A stretch of 64,000 nt of DNA from Schaedlerella sp. (GTDB taxonomy: Bacteria; Bacillota; Clostridia; Lachnospirales; Lachnospiraceae), in the NCBI GenBank assembly GCA_020024595.1, contig JAHHTO010000001.1, forward strand, positions 10,076-74,075, in the 5' to 3' direction. Shown in pieces: positions 41,736 through 49,358 of this stretch. Within the stretch, counting starts at the first letter, position 1; the number at the start of each line of letters is the position of its first letter. Both the position numbers and the translations under genes were made by a program. Below the pieces are notes generated by a model. It was not told where the DNA came from. It did no database searches and saw only the letters and a program-made list of their open reading frames with translations.

Positions 41736-42479
41736 CTAAGAAAATTTCACAAATATATACTCTCGATCATCAGATCTTTCTGAATCAAAATGATATCCCA
41801 ATCGGTCAAATTGCTTTATTTCCTCTGGATCCTGTATCCGATGTTCTGCCATAAAACGTACCATCTCGCCTCTTGCCATCTTGGCATAGACCCCTTTCTG
41901 CACCACCTTTTCTCCAGATAATTCTCCAAACACACAAGTAATATATATATCTTCCGGCTGCAGATATTTTTCGATACTTTTTGAATACTCTTTGGATGCA
42001 AGATTCAAAATCGTGCGACTGTCATCTAATATCTCTTGATAAATTTGATTTCCCCAATATTCATATAAATTGGAGGTACCCTCGATTTTCGCTTTTGCCT
42101 GCATCTCCAGGCGATAGGGTGTTACACCGTCCATCGGTTTCAATACACCATAAAAAGCGGATAAAATCCGAAGATTCTTCTGTACATAATCAAACTCTCC
42201 CTCTTCAAAAACAGACGGTGCCATATACTGATAGGCAATTCCTTCATAAGACAGAATCGCCGGAGTCAGCCTGTGATACAAGTCCATTTGCGCAAAGCGC
42301 TCATAATTCTGTTTTGCAATTCCATCGTTACACCCCCACAGTTCCTTCACCTCTTCATAAGATAGTTTCTGTATTTCCTTCATGATCTGCTCTGTATTCC
42401 TCATAAAAACAGGCATTCCCAGACAAGCCTCTTCTGTATTGATCTTCATTTTCTTTGCCGGTGACAAAATAATTTTCAT
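41736..42479 (-). CDS. yaaA: YaaA family peroxide-stress protein
   Basis: A 247-residue protein of the DUF328/YaaA family. MKIILSPAKKM at the start, ILSYEGIAYQYM, RILSAFYGVLKPMDGVTPYRLEM and the C-terminal FDRLGYHFDSERSDDREYIFVK are the conserved blocks. In E. coli YaaA lowers free iron during peroxide stress and binds DNA. The ATG at 42479 was taken because the family begins MKI-LSP; the ORF opens three codons earlier. It is convergent with the formate/nitrite channel gene, 78 nt apart. Confidence 0.93.
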   Translation of the reverse strand: MKIILSPAKKMKINTEEACLGMPVFMRNTEQIMKEIQKLSYEEVKELWGCNDGIAKQNYERFAQMDLYHRLTPAILSYEGIAYQYMAPSVFEEGEFDYVQKNLRILSAFYGVLKPMDGVTPYRLEMQAKAKIEGTSNLYEYWGNQIYQEILDDSRTILNLASKEYSKSIEKYLQPEDIYITCVFGELSGEKVVQKGVYAKMARGEMVRFMAEHRIQDPEEIKQFDRLGYHFDSERSDDREYIFVKFS

Positions 42480-42669
42480 AATAAACACCTTTTTCGCATT
42501 TTCTCTTCGCTAAAACAATTTTCTAAACATTCTGAATATCACTTTCCACTTGAGTTACACAAAATCAATTTTCTTACTCACCTCAAGGTAAGCACTTACC
42601 TGCAAGTGCGTACTGGTATCCCCCACTATAGCCTGATATAATAGTGAAACTGGCGCAGAAATTATAACA
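42480..42669. other. Gap with stacked palindromes between yaaA and the HxlR gene
   Basis: No gene. Overlapping dyads occur: AGGTAAG-CA-CTTACCT (about 42585), GCACTT-6 nt-AAGTGC just after it, and CACTAT-11 nt-ATAGTG (about 42631-42653). The last spans a TATAAT on the plus strand. They could be operators for yaaA or for the neighbouring HxlR regulator, or part of the terminator of the latter. Confidence 0.35.
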
Positions 42670-43011
42670 TTATATTTGGTTCTCTTCCCCCCAAAGACAC
42701 AGTTGCTGGAGAATCGGGATTAAAGACTCCCCTCGTGGAGACAGGCGATACTCCACCCTGGGTGGAACCTCAGGATATTCTGTTCGAATGATCAGTTGAT
42801 CGGCTTCTAGTTCTTTCAGAGTTGCACTGAGGGTTTTATAGGAAATAATCTTGATAAAACGCTGCATTTCATTGAAACGCATCACTTTGTAACCAGACAG
42901 AGCATAGAGAACTGTCATCTTATATTTCCCACTGATCAGGGACATGGTGTAATAAAATCCAGATTCCTCCAGACAGGAATTTTGGATAGATTTAAAAAAG
43001 CTTTCTCCCAC
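42670..43011 (-). CDS. HxlR family transcriptional regulator
   Basis: A 113-residue winged-helix regulator: YTMSLISGKYKMTVLYALSG, FNEMQRFIKIISYKTLSATLKELE (recognition helix) and RVEYRLSPRGESLIPILQQL (wing). The start is a GTG at 43011, placed 8 nt after AGGAGG. An upstream GTG in the frame overlaps that site. A single Cys near residue 13 (QNSCLEE) sits where the redox-sensing Cys of YodB and HypR lies, so a thiol-based response to electrophiles or disulfides is plausible. It is divergent from a DMT transporter and oxidoreductase pair, the arrangement typical for a local regulator. Confidence 0.9.
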   Translation of the reverse strand: MGESFFKSIQNSCLEESGFYYTMSLISGKYKMTVLYALSGYKVMRFNEMQRFIKIISYKTLSATLKELEADQLIIRTEYPEVPPRVEYRLSPRGESLIPILQQLCLWGEENQI

Positions 43012-43025
43012 GCTAAGCACCTCCT

Positions 43026-43082
43026 AATTGGCTTATTCCAATTCGATATCAGTATTATCCGTTTTTCTAAATCCAATGTCAA
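43026..43082 (-). promoter_or_regulatory. HxlR gene promoter and candidate operator
   Basis: TTGACA (43082-43077), a 17-nt spacer and GATAAT (43059-43054) on the minus strand. Downstream lies a perfect dyad AATTGG-CTTATT-CCAATT (43026-43043) between the start site and the ribosome binding site. It is well placed for autorepression. Confidence 0.6.
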
Positions 43083-43182
43083 CCCAAATTTAAAACCATA
43101 GAAAAAGAGCGCACCAGATGTAAGGTAATCGACCGGAAACAAAGAACCACCTCAATCTGTTAAAAAAGAAAGGAATAACCGT

Positions 43183-44187
43183 ATGAAAACAAATAACTAC
43201 ACAAAGGGAATTCTTCTAGGCATCCTGCTCGGGATTCTCTGGGGTCTGGACAGCATTTTCATAGAGCAAGTAGGAAATACTCCCTTTCTGGCAAACCTGG
43301 AGGTTGCAACAGCTATCGGTATCTCTGAAACCACTTTCAGCTTTTCACCTCTGGTCACTGCCTTTTTCCATGAAAGCTTCTGCTTTATCTGGGTCGCCCT
43401 AGTTCTACTTATGAAAAAGCAGCTTAGATACACCTTCCATGTTTTATTCCACACCAAGCGAGGCCTTGCCACCGCCATTGCTGCACTAGTCGGTTCTCCT
43501 ATCGGTATGAGTGCATATCTCCTGGGGATCAAATTTGCCGGAGCACCTTATGCATCCAGTATCTCCGTCATTTACCCTGGTATCGGTGCCGTGTTCTCTT
43601 ACTTCCTTCTCAAGGAAAAACTTTCCATTCGCGCTATCATCGGCATTAGCATCAGTCTCCTTGGTTCCTTTATGTTGAGCTTCAAGCCCAGTACTAAAGT
43701 ACCTGATACCTTCATGCTCGGGATTTTTTTCGCCGGTATCGCTGTTCTCGGATGGGCTCTGGAAGGTGTCATCATTGGTTTTGCCATGAAGCATATTAAA
43801 GGCGAAGACCATATTCAAGCTACTCCCCAGCAGCTTCTCTGCCTGCGCTATTTTGTTGCCACAATTGCCTACGGCGCTATTGTCTTACCCATCATCAAGG
43901 GTTACCCCTTGGCGGGTGTCATCGTAAAACAGGGGCTCATCTGGCAGTATGCAGGCATTGCCATCCTCGGTGCATTGACTTACCTTGCCTGGTACAAAGC
44001 CGTGGATCTCATCGGCTCCGCATTGGGTACAGCCCTCAACAGCACTGCAGCTCTATGGACCATTATTTTCAGCACTCTGCTGTTTAAAACACAGATCACC
44101 TCTAATCTCATAATCTGGGGGATTGTAATTGTACTGGGCGTATTCATCTTTGCTGTAGATCCTGCAGCTTTCCGAAAGAAGAAATAA
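43183..44187 (+). CDS. EamA/DMT family transporter
   Basis: A 334-residue protein with ten predicted membrane segments in two EamA repeats. The first runs from GILLGILLGILWGLDSIFI to ISLLGSFMLSF and the second from FMLGIFFAGIAVLGWALEGV to GIVIVLGVFIFAV. Family members export amino acids, metabolites or drugs, or import nucleotide sugars; the substrate is unknown. GAAAGGAATAACCGT precedes the ATG. It is divergent from the HxlR gene and only 34 nt before a large oxidoreductase, so the two are probably co-transcribed and functionally linked. Base composition is higher in GC than in the surrounding core genes. Confidence 0.88.
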   Translation: MKTNNYTKGILLGILLGILWGLDSIFIEQVGNTPFLANLEVATAIGISETTFSFSPLVTAFFHESFCFIWVALVLLMKKQLRYTFHVLFHTKRGLATAIAALVGSPIGMSAYLLGIKFAGAPYASSISVIYPGIGAVFSYFLLKEKLSIRAIIGISISLLGSFMLSFKPSTKVPDTFMLGIFFAGIAVLGWALEGVIIGFAMKHIKGEDHIQATPQQLLCLRYFVATIAYGAIVLPIIKGYPLAGVIVKQGLIWQYAGIAILGALTYLAWYKAVDLIGSALGTALNSTAALWTIIFSTLLFKTQITSNLIIWGIVIVLGVFIFAVDPAAFRKKK

Positions 44188-44221
44188 ATCCAAAGCTTAC
44201 CATACTATAGGAGGAAACATC

Positions 44222-46825
44222 ATGCTAAGTGAAGAAATTTTGAAAAATATGCAAAAAATCGTAGACGATTGTATGGGTGAGGAAACTCCCGCCTGCGTTG
44301 CTACCTGCCCTATGCATACCAATGTCAAGGAATATGTCCGTCTCATTGGCGAAGGGAAAGGAGAGGATGCAATTCGAGTAATCCGGGAGAAACTGTTCCT
44401 GCCTGCAACCTTGGGTCGTATCTGCGCCCATCCGTGCGAAAAGAAATGTAAATGGAACGAAGGCAACAGCCCTATGGCTATCGCTTCCTTAAAACGCTAT
44501 GCCGCGGATAACTTTGATCAAGAAGAAAATTGGGATCTCACTACCGAGCCTTCCAACGGCAAGAAGGTTGCCGTCATCGGCTCCGGTCCCTCTGGTCTGC
44601 AGGCAGCGCTCGACCTCCGTCGAGGTGGTTGTGCTGTTACTGTATTTGAAAAACTCCCCGTCCGAGGCGGACTGCCCCGTGTTGGCATTCCCGCTTACCG
44701 TCTCCCCCGGAACATTCTGGAACACGAGATCACCTACCTGGACATGCTGGGAATTGATTTCAGGCTGAGTACTGAGATCGGCAAGGATATTTCCATGGAT
44801 CAACTGCTCCGCGATTACGACAGCGTTGTGGTTGCTGTCGGCAAACATCAAGGTCGTGTCGATCACAGTCTTGAGCATTGGGATGCCGAAGGCATTTACA
44901 GTGCTATCGACTTTTTGAAGGAAGCTGCTCTCACCGGCAACGTAGCTGATGCTGGCAAGTCTGTTCTAGTCATTGGCGGCGGCGATGTTTCCATGGATTG
45001 TGCCCGTACTGCTGCCCGGTGCCGGAACGTAGAAAAAGTCACTGACATCTGCCTTGAAGAAGACTTTCAGGCTATGCCTGCTTCCACTGCTGAGATCAAA
45101 GGTGCTACAGAAGAGGGGGTTAAGATTCTTCCCAGTCGTGCGATCCAGAAGATTCATATAAACGAAAATAACCGTGTCTGCGGTGTCACACTGTGCAAGT
45201 GTGTCTCCATGTTTGACGATCAGGGGCGTTTTGCTCCCAGCTATGATATGAATGATACCGTTGAGCTAGTTGTTGACACAATCATCTTTGCCATCGGCCA
45301 AGGTGTTGAAGGCGACTTTGCCAAGGGAATCCTAGAGCAACACCCCAACTCCACCTTCACATGTGATAAGCTAACACTCCAATCCTCCACCAATGAAAAG
45401 GTCTTCTGTGCCGGTGACGCTTCCGGTGAGTCTGTTATTGTGATCCAGGCTATGGCTACCGGCCGCCGCGCCGCTCAGTCTGTCCTGCGCTACCTCAAAG
45501 GCGTAAGTCTGATCGAGGGCCGTGAACTGAAAGACACCTGGACCTATGAGACCAAATTGGATATGCCCACCGACTGGGCCACAGTCAGCGGTAGCCGTGT
45601 AGATATGCCAACGACTCCTGTAGCATCCCGTCACAAAAACTTTAGCGAGGTTACCAGGGGATTTACCAAGGAACAAGCCGAAGAAGAAGCTACTCGCTGC
45701 CGCCAGTGTGAATGCAAACTCTGCATGAAAGAATGCATTATGCTGAATGACTTCACCGAATGCCCCAAGGCACTATTCCGAGATTACCTGGAAAAAGGTC
45801 CTACCGAAGTAGATCGCATGATTGCTTACTCCTGCAACGAGTGTAGTCAGTGCACTTTGAAATGTCCTCATTCTTTTGACCTGAGAGAGAACTTTCGTGC
45901 TCTCAAAGCTGAATTTGCTGAGGAAAACAACGGAATTGTTCCTTTGGAAGCACTGGCGCCCAGCGAGACTGGTCAAGAGAAAGAATGTTCTCCTGAATAC
46001 TGTACTGTAGTGAACGGTGCATCCAAAGCAAGAACTGTGCTCAAGAAGAAAAAAACCAAATATGTGTTTGTTCCCGGCTGTACTGTTCCTGCCTATTCGC
46101 CCTCCGCTGTTGAGAATGTGACTCGTCACCTCAAGGAATGTCTGGGTGACGAAAATGTCGGAGCCATGCTACAATGCTGTGGTAAGGTCTCCGCTTTCAT
46201 GGGTGAGACTTCAAAATTTAATGAGCGTAACAAGATTGCCATCGACAAGTTAGACGAGATGGGTGCTGAAGTCATTATCACCGTTTGTCCCTCCTGCTTC
46301 AAAATTTTCAAGCAGACTGCCAAAAATCAGAGAGTCATTTCCTATTGGGATCTGATGCACAATCTCATCGGTATTCCCGATCGTGCACAGGGTGTTGGTG
46401 TCGGTTCAGATGTAGTTTTCAATATCCATGACTCCTGTGTCACCCGTGACGAGCCTACTCACCATGAGAGTATCCGCTGGGTGTTAGATCAAATGGGTTA
46501 TACGTGGAAGGAAATTGAACAATCCAAAGGCAATACTCGCTGCTGCGGTGTGGGGGGCATGGTCTGTTCCTCCGATCCTGAGCTCTACCGGCGTGTCTAC
46601 ACCCGTCGTATAGGCGATTTCAACCAGGAGCACATCATCAGCTACTGCGGCTCCTGCCGCGGCACCTTTGAGACTGCTGATATGGACTCCCTGCATATTC
46701 TGGATCTACTCTTCAGTGGCAAAACCTACATGGCTGACCAGGCTTGTAAGCGTGGTTACAAAGACGAAGCTGAAATGTGGAGCCGCCGTCTGGAGACGAA
46801 AGAACGCCTGAATTCTTTTAATTAG
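44222..46825 (+). CDS. 867-residue GltD-like FAD/NAD(P) oxidoreductase fused to HdrB-type CCG iron-sulfur domains
   Basis: The order is as follows. A GltD-type N-terminal Fe-S domain has Cys17, 25, 29 and 68, 72, 76 (ACVATCP, ICAHPCEKKC). An FAD domain has KVAVIGSGPSGLQAALDL (about residue 115). An NAD(P) domain has SVLVIGGGDVSMDCARTA (about 242), and the flavin site closes with VFCAGDASGESVIV. Two Cys clusters follow (CRQCECKLCMKEC and CNECSQCTLKCP, a ferredoxin-like pair, about 487-535). Last come two CCG domains (VFVPGCTVPAYS with QCCGKVSAFMG, and IHDSCVTRDEP with RCCGVGGMV), as in heterodisulfide reductase HdrB, GlpC and LutA. This predicts electron flow from NAD(P)H through flavin and clusters to a thiol, disulfide or related acceptor. 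No substrate can be named. AGGAGGAAAC precedes the ATG. GC content and codon use (many C/G third positions) differ from core genes, which suggests acquisition. Confidence 0.88.
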   Translation: MLSEEILKNMQKIVDDCMGEETPACVATCPMHTNVKEYVRLIGEGKGEDAIRVIREKLFLPATLGRICAHPCEKKCKWNEGNSPMAIASLKRYAADNFDQEENWDLTTEPSNGKKVAVIGSGPSGLQAALDLRRGGCAVTVFEKLPVRGGLPRVGIPAYRLPRNILEHEITYLDMLGIDFRLSTEIGKDISMDQLLRDYDSVVVAVGKHQGRVDHSLEHWDAEGIYSAIDFLKEAALTGNVADAGKSVLVIGGGDVSMDCARTAARCRNVEKVTDICLEEDFQAMPASTAEIKGATEEGVKILPSRAIQKIHINENNRVCGVTLCKCVSMFDDQGRFAPSYDMNDTVELVVDTIIFAIGQGVEGDFAKGILEQHPNSTFTCDKLTLQSSTNEKVFCAGDASGESVIVIQAMATGRRAAQSVLRYLKGVSLIEGRELKDTWTYETKLDMPTDWATVSGSRVDMPTTPVASRHKNFSEVTRGFTKEQAEEEATRCRQCECKLCMKECIMLNDFTECPKALFRDYLEKGPTEVDRMIAYSCNECSQCTLKCPHSFDLRENFRALKAEFAEENNGIVPLEALAPSETGQEKECSPEYCTVVNGASKARTVLKKKKTKYVFVPGCTVPAYSPSAVENVTRHLKECLGDENVGAMLQCCGKVSAFMGETSKFNERNKIAIDKLDEMGAEVIITVCPSCFKIFKQTAKNQRVISYWDLMHNLIGIPDRAQGVGVGSDVVFNIHDSCVTRDEPTHHESIRWVLDQMGYTWKEIEQSKGNTRCCGVGGMVCSSDPELYRRVYTRRIGDFNQEHIISYCGSCRGTFETADMDSLHILDLLFSGKTYMADQACKRGYKDEAEMWSRRLETKERLNSFN

Positions 46826-46847
46826 CAGCATAATTAATTATCTCAAA

Positions 46848-46928
46848 AAATCGCCAGACCATGAGTGATAGGTATTCTCTTTACTGGATGTCCCTAAAGA
46901 GAGTACCTCTCAAAGGTCTGAGCGATTT
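46848..46928 (+). terminator. Long imperfect hairpin after the oxidoreductase gene
   Basis: About 80 nt that fold end to end: AAATCGC with GCGATTT, CAGACC with GGTCTG, AGGTA with TACCT and TCTCTTTA with TAAAGAGA, loop CTGGATGTCCC. The 3-prime side runs TTTATCTTTT, so it can end the plus-strand transcript. It is longer than the other terminators in the window. Confidence 0.6.
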
Positions 46929-46957
46929 ATCTTTTAAGGGTATTTTTTACATCCCCT

Positions 46958-47377
46958 TTACTTTTTCCCCACCAACAGTGCATATCCCATATCCCGCAGC
47001 GTCTTCACTAACTGTTCGGTGTCTCCGTATTTCCCTTTGGTGAATTCATCATGGATAGCAAAAGTTCCGCCTTTTTTCAATACACGCAGAGTTTCCAGTA
47101 TGATTTTTGGCGGTCTTTGCTTGGAATATTATGATAGCAATAATTGCTTGTCACCGCATCAAATTCCACATCCGGAAAATTCAACTTACAAGCACCTCCT
47201 TTGCATTATTCTCGCAAAGCGACTTATTGAAAGAAGCATATTCCTTGATAAGTTTTGCGTAACCTGGCATTAAATCGGTTAAAAAAACTACCGCCAACAA
47301 AATTCCTATCACTGCCGTCCCCACAAAAGTACTGACCACCATGCCCTTTGGTACCCAGTTTTTTAATTTGGTTTCAT
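46958..47377 (-). pseudogene. Decayed class I SAM-dependent methyltransferase gene
   Basis: A start with GGGAGGAAATAAG and ATG at 47377 leads into M-K-P, then, after a frameshift, KLKNWVPKGMVVSTFVG and a membrane segment. A remnant KEYASFNKSLCENNA follows, then the methyltransferase core FPDVEFDAVTSNYCYHNIP. A second frameshift leads to ILETLRVLKKGGTFAIHDEF, and the frame ends MGYALLVGKK at 46958. The order matches a Lachnospiraceae-type membrane-tethered methyltransferase from which internal blocks, including the SAM-binding GCGSG motif, are missing. At least two frameshifts and two deletions make it non-functional. Confidence 0.7.
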
Positions 47378-47659
47378 CTTATTTCCTCCCATACACTCTC
47401 ATATGTTACGTGAGTTAGTTTAGTATAATCGCATTGTAGCACAACGTTTTACTGCGTCGATGAATGCCGTCTCTGTTTACGAGTCCGATAATTCACGGTA
47501 TATCATATCTTATCTACATGTATTGTCTTTGTCCCGGATAACTTTCTTTTTTCTATCAAGAAAACTTTTTTACTTTTAATTCTGGGATATCTAATATTCC
47601 CGTTCTGTTATTAAAAATCTATGCTTCATAGCAACTAATACAGGGAAAAATATTGTTAA

Positions 47660-47920
47660 TCAAATGTGCCTTTTTTCTTTACAGACAGATTTATTTTCCT
47701 CGCACAGCTGCTCCCATCTTCTTGCATCCAATACCATTTGCTTGAATTTTTGCTGTCCCCCTACTCTGTACATTCTTGTTGTAAAGGCGCGACCTAACGA
47801 ATGGCAACTCAAATAACAAAAGGGAAATCTCCTACATTTTGTAATAAATTCTTTACATTCAGAAACCTTGGTGGTAAAATGGAAAAAATTAGCAATATCT
47901 AACAGTTTTTCCTTGCAAAA
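47660..47920 (-). pseudogene. Unidentified reading-frame remnant in a gene-poor gap
   Basis: Between 47378 and 48022 no intact gene is seen. One frame of 86 codons is open on the minus strand with protein-like composition (CKEFITKCRRFPFCYLSCHS, GRAFTTRMYRVGGQQKFKQ, VLDARRWEQLCEENKS) but no start codon with a ribosome binding site. I do not recognise it; it may be the tail of a lost gene or a repeat that is open by chance. The rest of the gap is AT-rich and featureless to me. Confidence 0.35.
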
Positions 47921-48022
47921 TCAGACTATCGAATGCTGTGTTCTGTACAATTGGTTTTTGGTGAAGTGGTCTAAAAATCCGAAATTCTCCATTTGATTCA
48001 CAGCGAAAGGAGTGGTTGATCT

Positions 48023-48439
48023 ATGTTTGCATGTATCCCTTTATTGTTAATGGCTTTGTTTACCTATACGCTTCATCGCATAGTCAACGAACAGGTGCAA
48101 AAATCCAGAGAAATGGAATTAACAAAAAACGAAGGAATCATTGATCATTATTATACTAAAAATGGGTATGAAAAGTATTATATTCGTTTTAATGTAAATG
48201 GAGAAACCGTTGTAAAAGAAGCTGTCGGTTACCATTGTGGCGAAACCGGATATAAGCCAGGCGTTCATGTTCCTATCGGATATCATGTAGATGAAAAGGG
48301 TATTATAACCGTTTTTATCGATGATAAACATCTAGAAGGTAATAAGAATAGAGAAAAAAGAAATCTCTTTCTCTACGCCTCCTTTTTCTTGGTAGGCCTT
48401 GCAATTATATGTGCCCTTAAAACATTATTGCGAGGTTAA
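48023..48439 (+). CDS. Small membrane protein, DUF3592-like
   Basis: A 138-residue protein with an N-terminal membrane segment (CIPLLLMALFTYTLH), a beta-rich extracytoplasmic or cytoplasmic domain (NEGIIDHYYTKNGYEKYYIR, GETVVKEAVGYHCGETGYKPG) and a C-terminal membrane segment (LYASFFLVGLAIICAL). The layout, two helices around a small domain with a YxxG...G-G turn region, resembles DUF3592 proteins, whose role is unknown. GAAAGGAG lies upstream of the ATG. It is 16 nt before a broken small frame and shares the strand with a lipoprotein further on. Confidence 0.7.
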   Translation: MFACIPLLLMALFTYTLHRIVNEQVQKSREMELTKNEGIIDHYYTKNGYEKYYIRFNVNGETVVKEAVGYHCGETGYKPGVHVPIGYHVDEKGIITVFIDDKHLEGNKNREKRNLFLYASFFLVGLAIICALKTLLRG

Positions 48440-48454
48440 AGAGGGAGGCTTATT

Positions 48455-48629
48455 ATGTTGGAAGGATTATTATCTATTGCCTCTGTTGTGTTAATTGACG
48501 ACAGTAAAAAAAGTAATGATTATTGGTGTGTGTCAAAAGGCTGGCAGCCAAGAGCCCCGTCTGTGAGATTACATCGGTGTTCTCTTCTTTAAGGGATATC
48601 TGGATGCCGAACAAATTGCATTTAAGTAA
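48455..48629 (+). pseudogene. Small frameshifted gene
   Basis: GAGGGAGG precedes an ATG at 48455; the frame MLEGLLSIASVVLIDD continues to a stop at 48592. Shifting frame near 48568 gives a second protein-like stretch, DYIGVLFFKGYLDAEQIAFK, ending at 48629. The simplest reading is one small gene of about 57 codons with a single frameshift. It could also be a 45-residue intact peptide. No family recognised. Confidence 0.35.
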
Positions 48630-48678
48630 AAAGCGGATAAAATAACAAAAGAATTAAGAATATAAGGAGATAATTACT

Positions 48679-49137
48679 ATGAATAAGATTAAAAAACTGA
48701 TCACTTGCATTGTTTCTTTGGCTTGCGTGGCAACATTTGCTGCCGGATGCTCCTCTAGCAGCTCCATGTCCTATACCTTCTCTGTTGACAATGGTGACTC
48801 CATCAAGGTCTCTCTGGATACCTCAGACAAGTACAAGATCACTTCTGATGTCCCTTTCACAATTTCTCATGATGGAGAAGATCTATCGCAAGGTACATTT
48901 ATCCAGAGTGATGCTTATGAACAATACACAAATGTTGTCGAGACCGATGAAAAGGCAGTTCTGCTCGACTCTGGTACAAAGGATGGCAACGATTATGTTT
49001 TTTGGTGCTACGATGGCAAGGAGTACAACTATGCCATTAAGATTGCTGACTCCAATACCGGAATGATTCTGGGCAACCCTGTATCTGAAGAAGCTGCAAA
49101 AGAGTGCTTCAACAGACTGACGATTACTAAAGAATAA
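48679..49137 (+). CDS. Small putative lipoprotein
   Basis: A 152-residue protein beginning MNKIKKLITCIVSLACVAT with lipobox FAAGC, so it is lipid-anchored outside the membrane. The mature domain is acidic and beta-rich (YTFSVDNGDSIKVSLDTSDK, TIPI-like strands, NDYVFWCYDGKEYNYAIKI) and keeps one further Cys. I do not recognise a family. An AAGGAGA site precedes the ATG, and a terminator follows within 30 nt. No partner gene is evident; the preceding small frames are on the same strand. Confidence 0.82.
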   Translation: MNKIKKLITCIVSLACVATFAAGCSSSSSMSYTFSVDNGDSIKVSLDTSDKYKITSDVPFTISHDGEDLSQGTFIQSDAYEQYTNVVETDEKAVLLDSGTKDGNDYVFWCYDGKEYNYAIKIADSNTGMILGNPVSEEAAKECFNRLTITKE

Positions 49138-49162
49138 TAAAGCTACAGCATACTTTTTAACA

Positions 49163-49202
49163 AAAAGACCTTGAAAAGCTTTTCTGCCTTTCAAGGTCTT
49201 TT
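49163..49202 (+). terminator. Terminator after the small lipoprotein gene
   Basis: A 14-bp stem AAAAGACCTTGAAA with TTTCAAGGTCTTTT, 12-nt loop, followed by ATTCTTTA. The next 155 nt to the DHFR-like gene hold nothing that I recognise, apart from a 12-bp palindrome (CTCCAAATGGAG). Confidence 0.8.
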
Positions 49203-49358
49203 ATTCTTTATCTGTTGGAATAACTCGAATATGTCTGACACTTAGACAAAACACGTAAAAAGAACATCATTGGTAGCAGGTTTTATGCTCCAAATGGAGT
49301 TCGGTATCATGACTGTTAAAAACAAGATTAGTCGAACAGTTGGCAAACAATGCGAATT

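Noticed and set aside
46861..47273. Plus-strand frames of 60 and 84 codons after the oxidoreductase
   Set aside because: The minus strand gives recognisable methyltransferase fragments over the same stretch, and the plus frames begin within the terminator hairpin.
47378..48022. CRISPR array or IS element in the gene-poor gap
   Set aside because: No regularly spaced repeats, no terminal inverted repeats and no transposase motifs were seen; none were found anywhere else in the window either.
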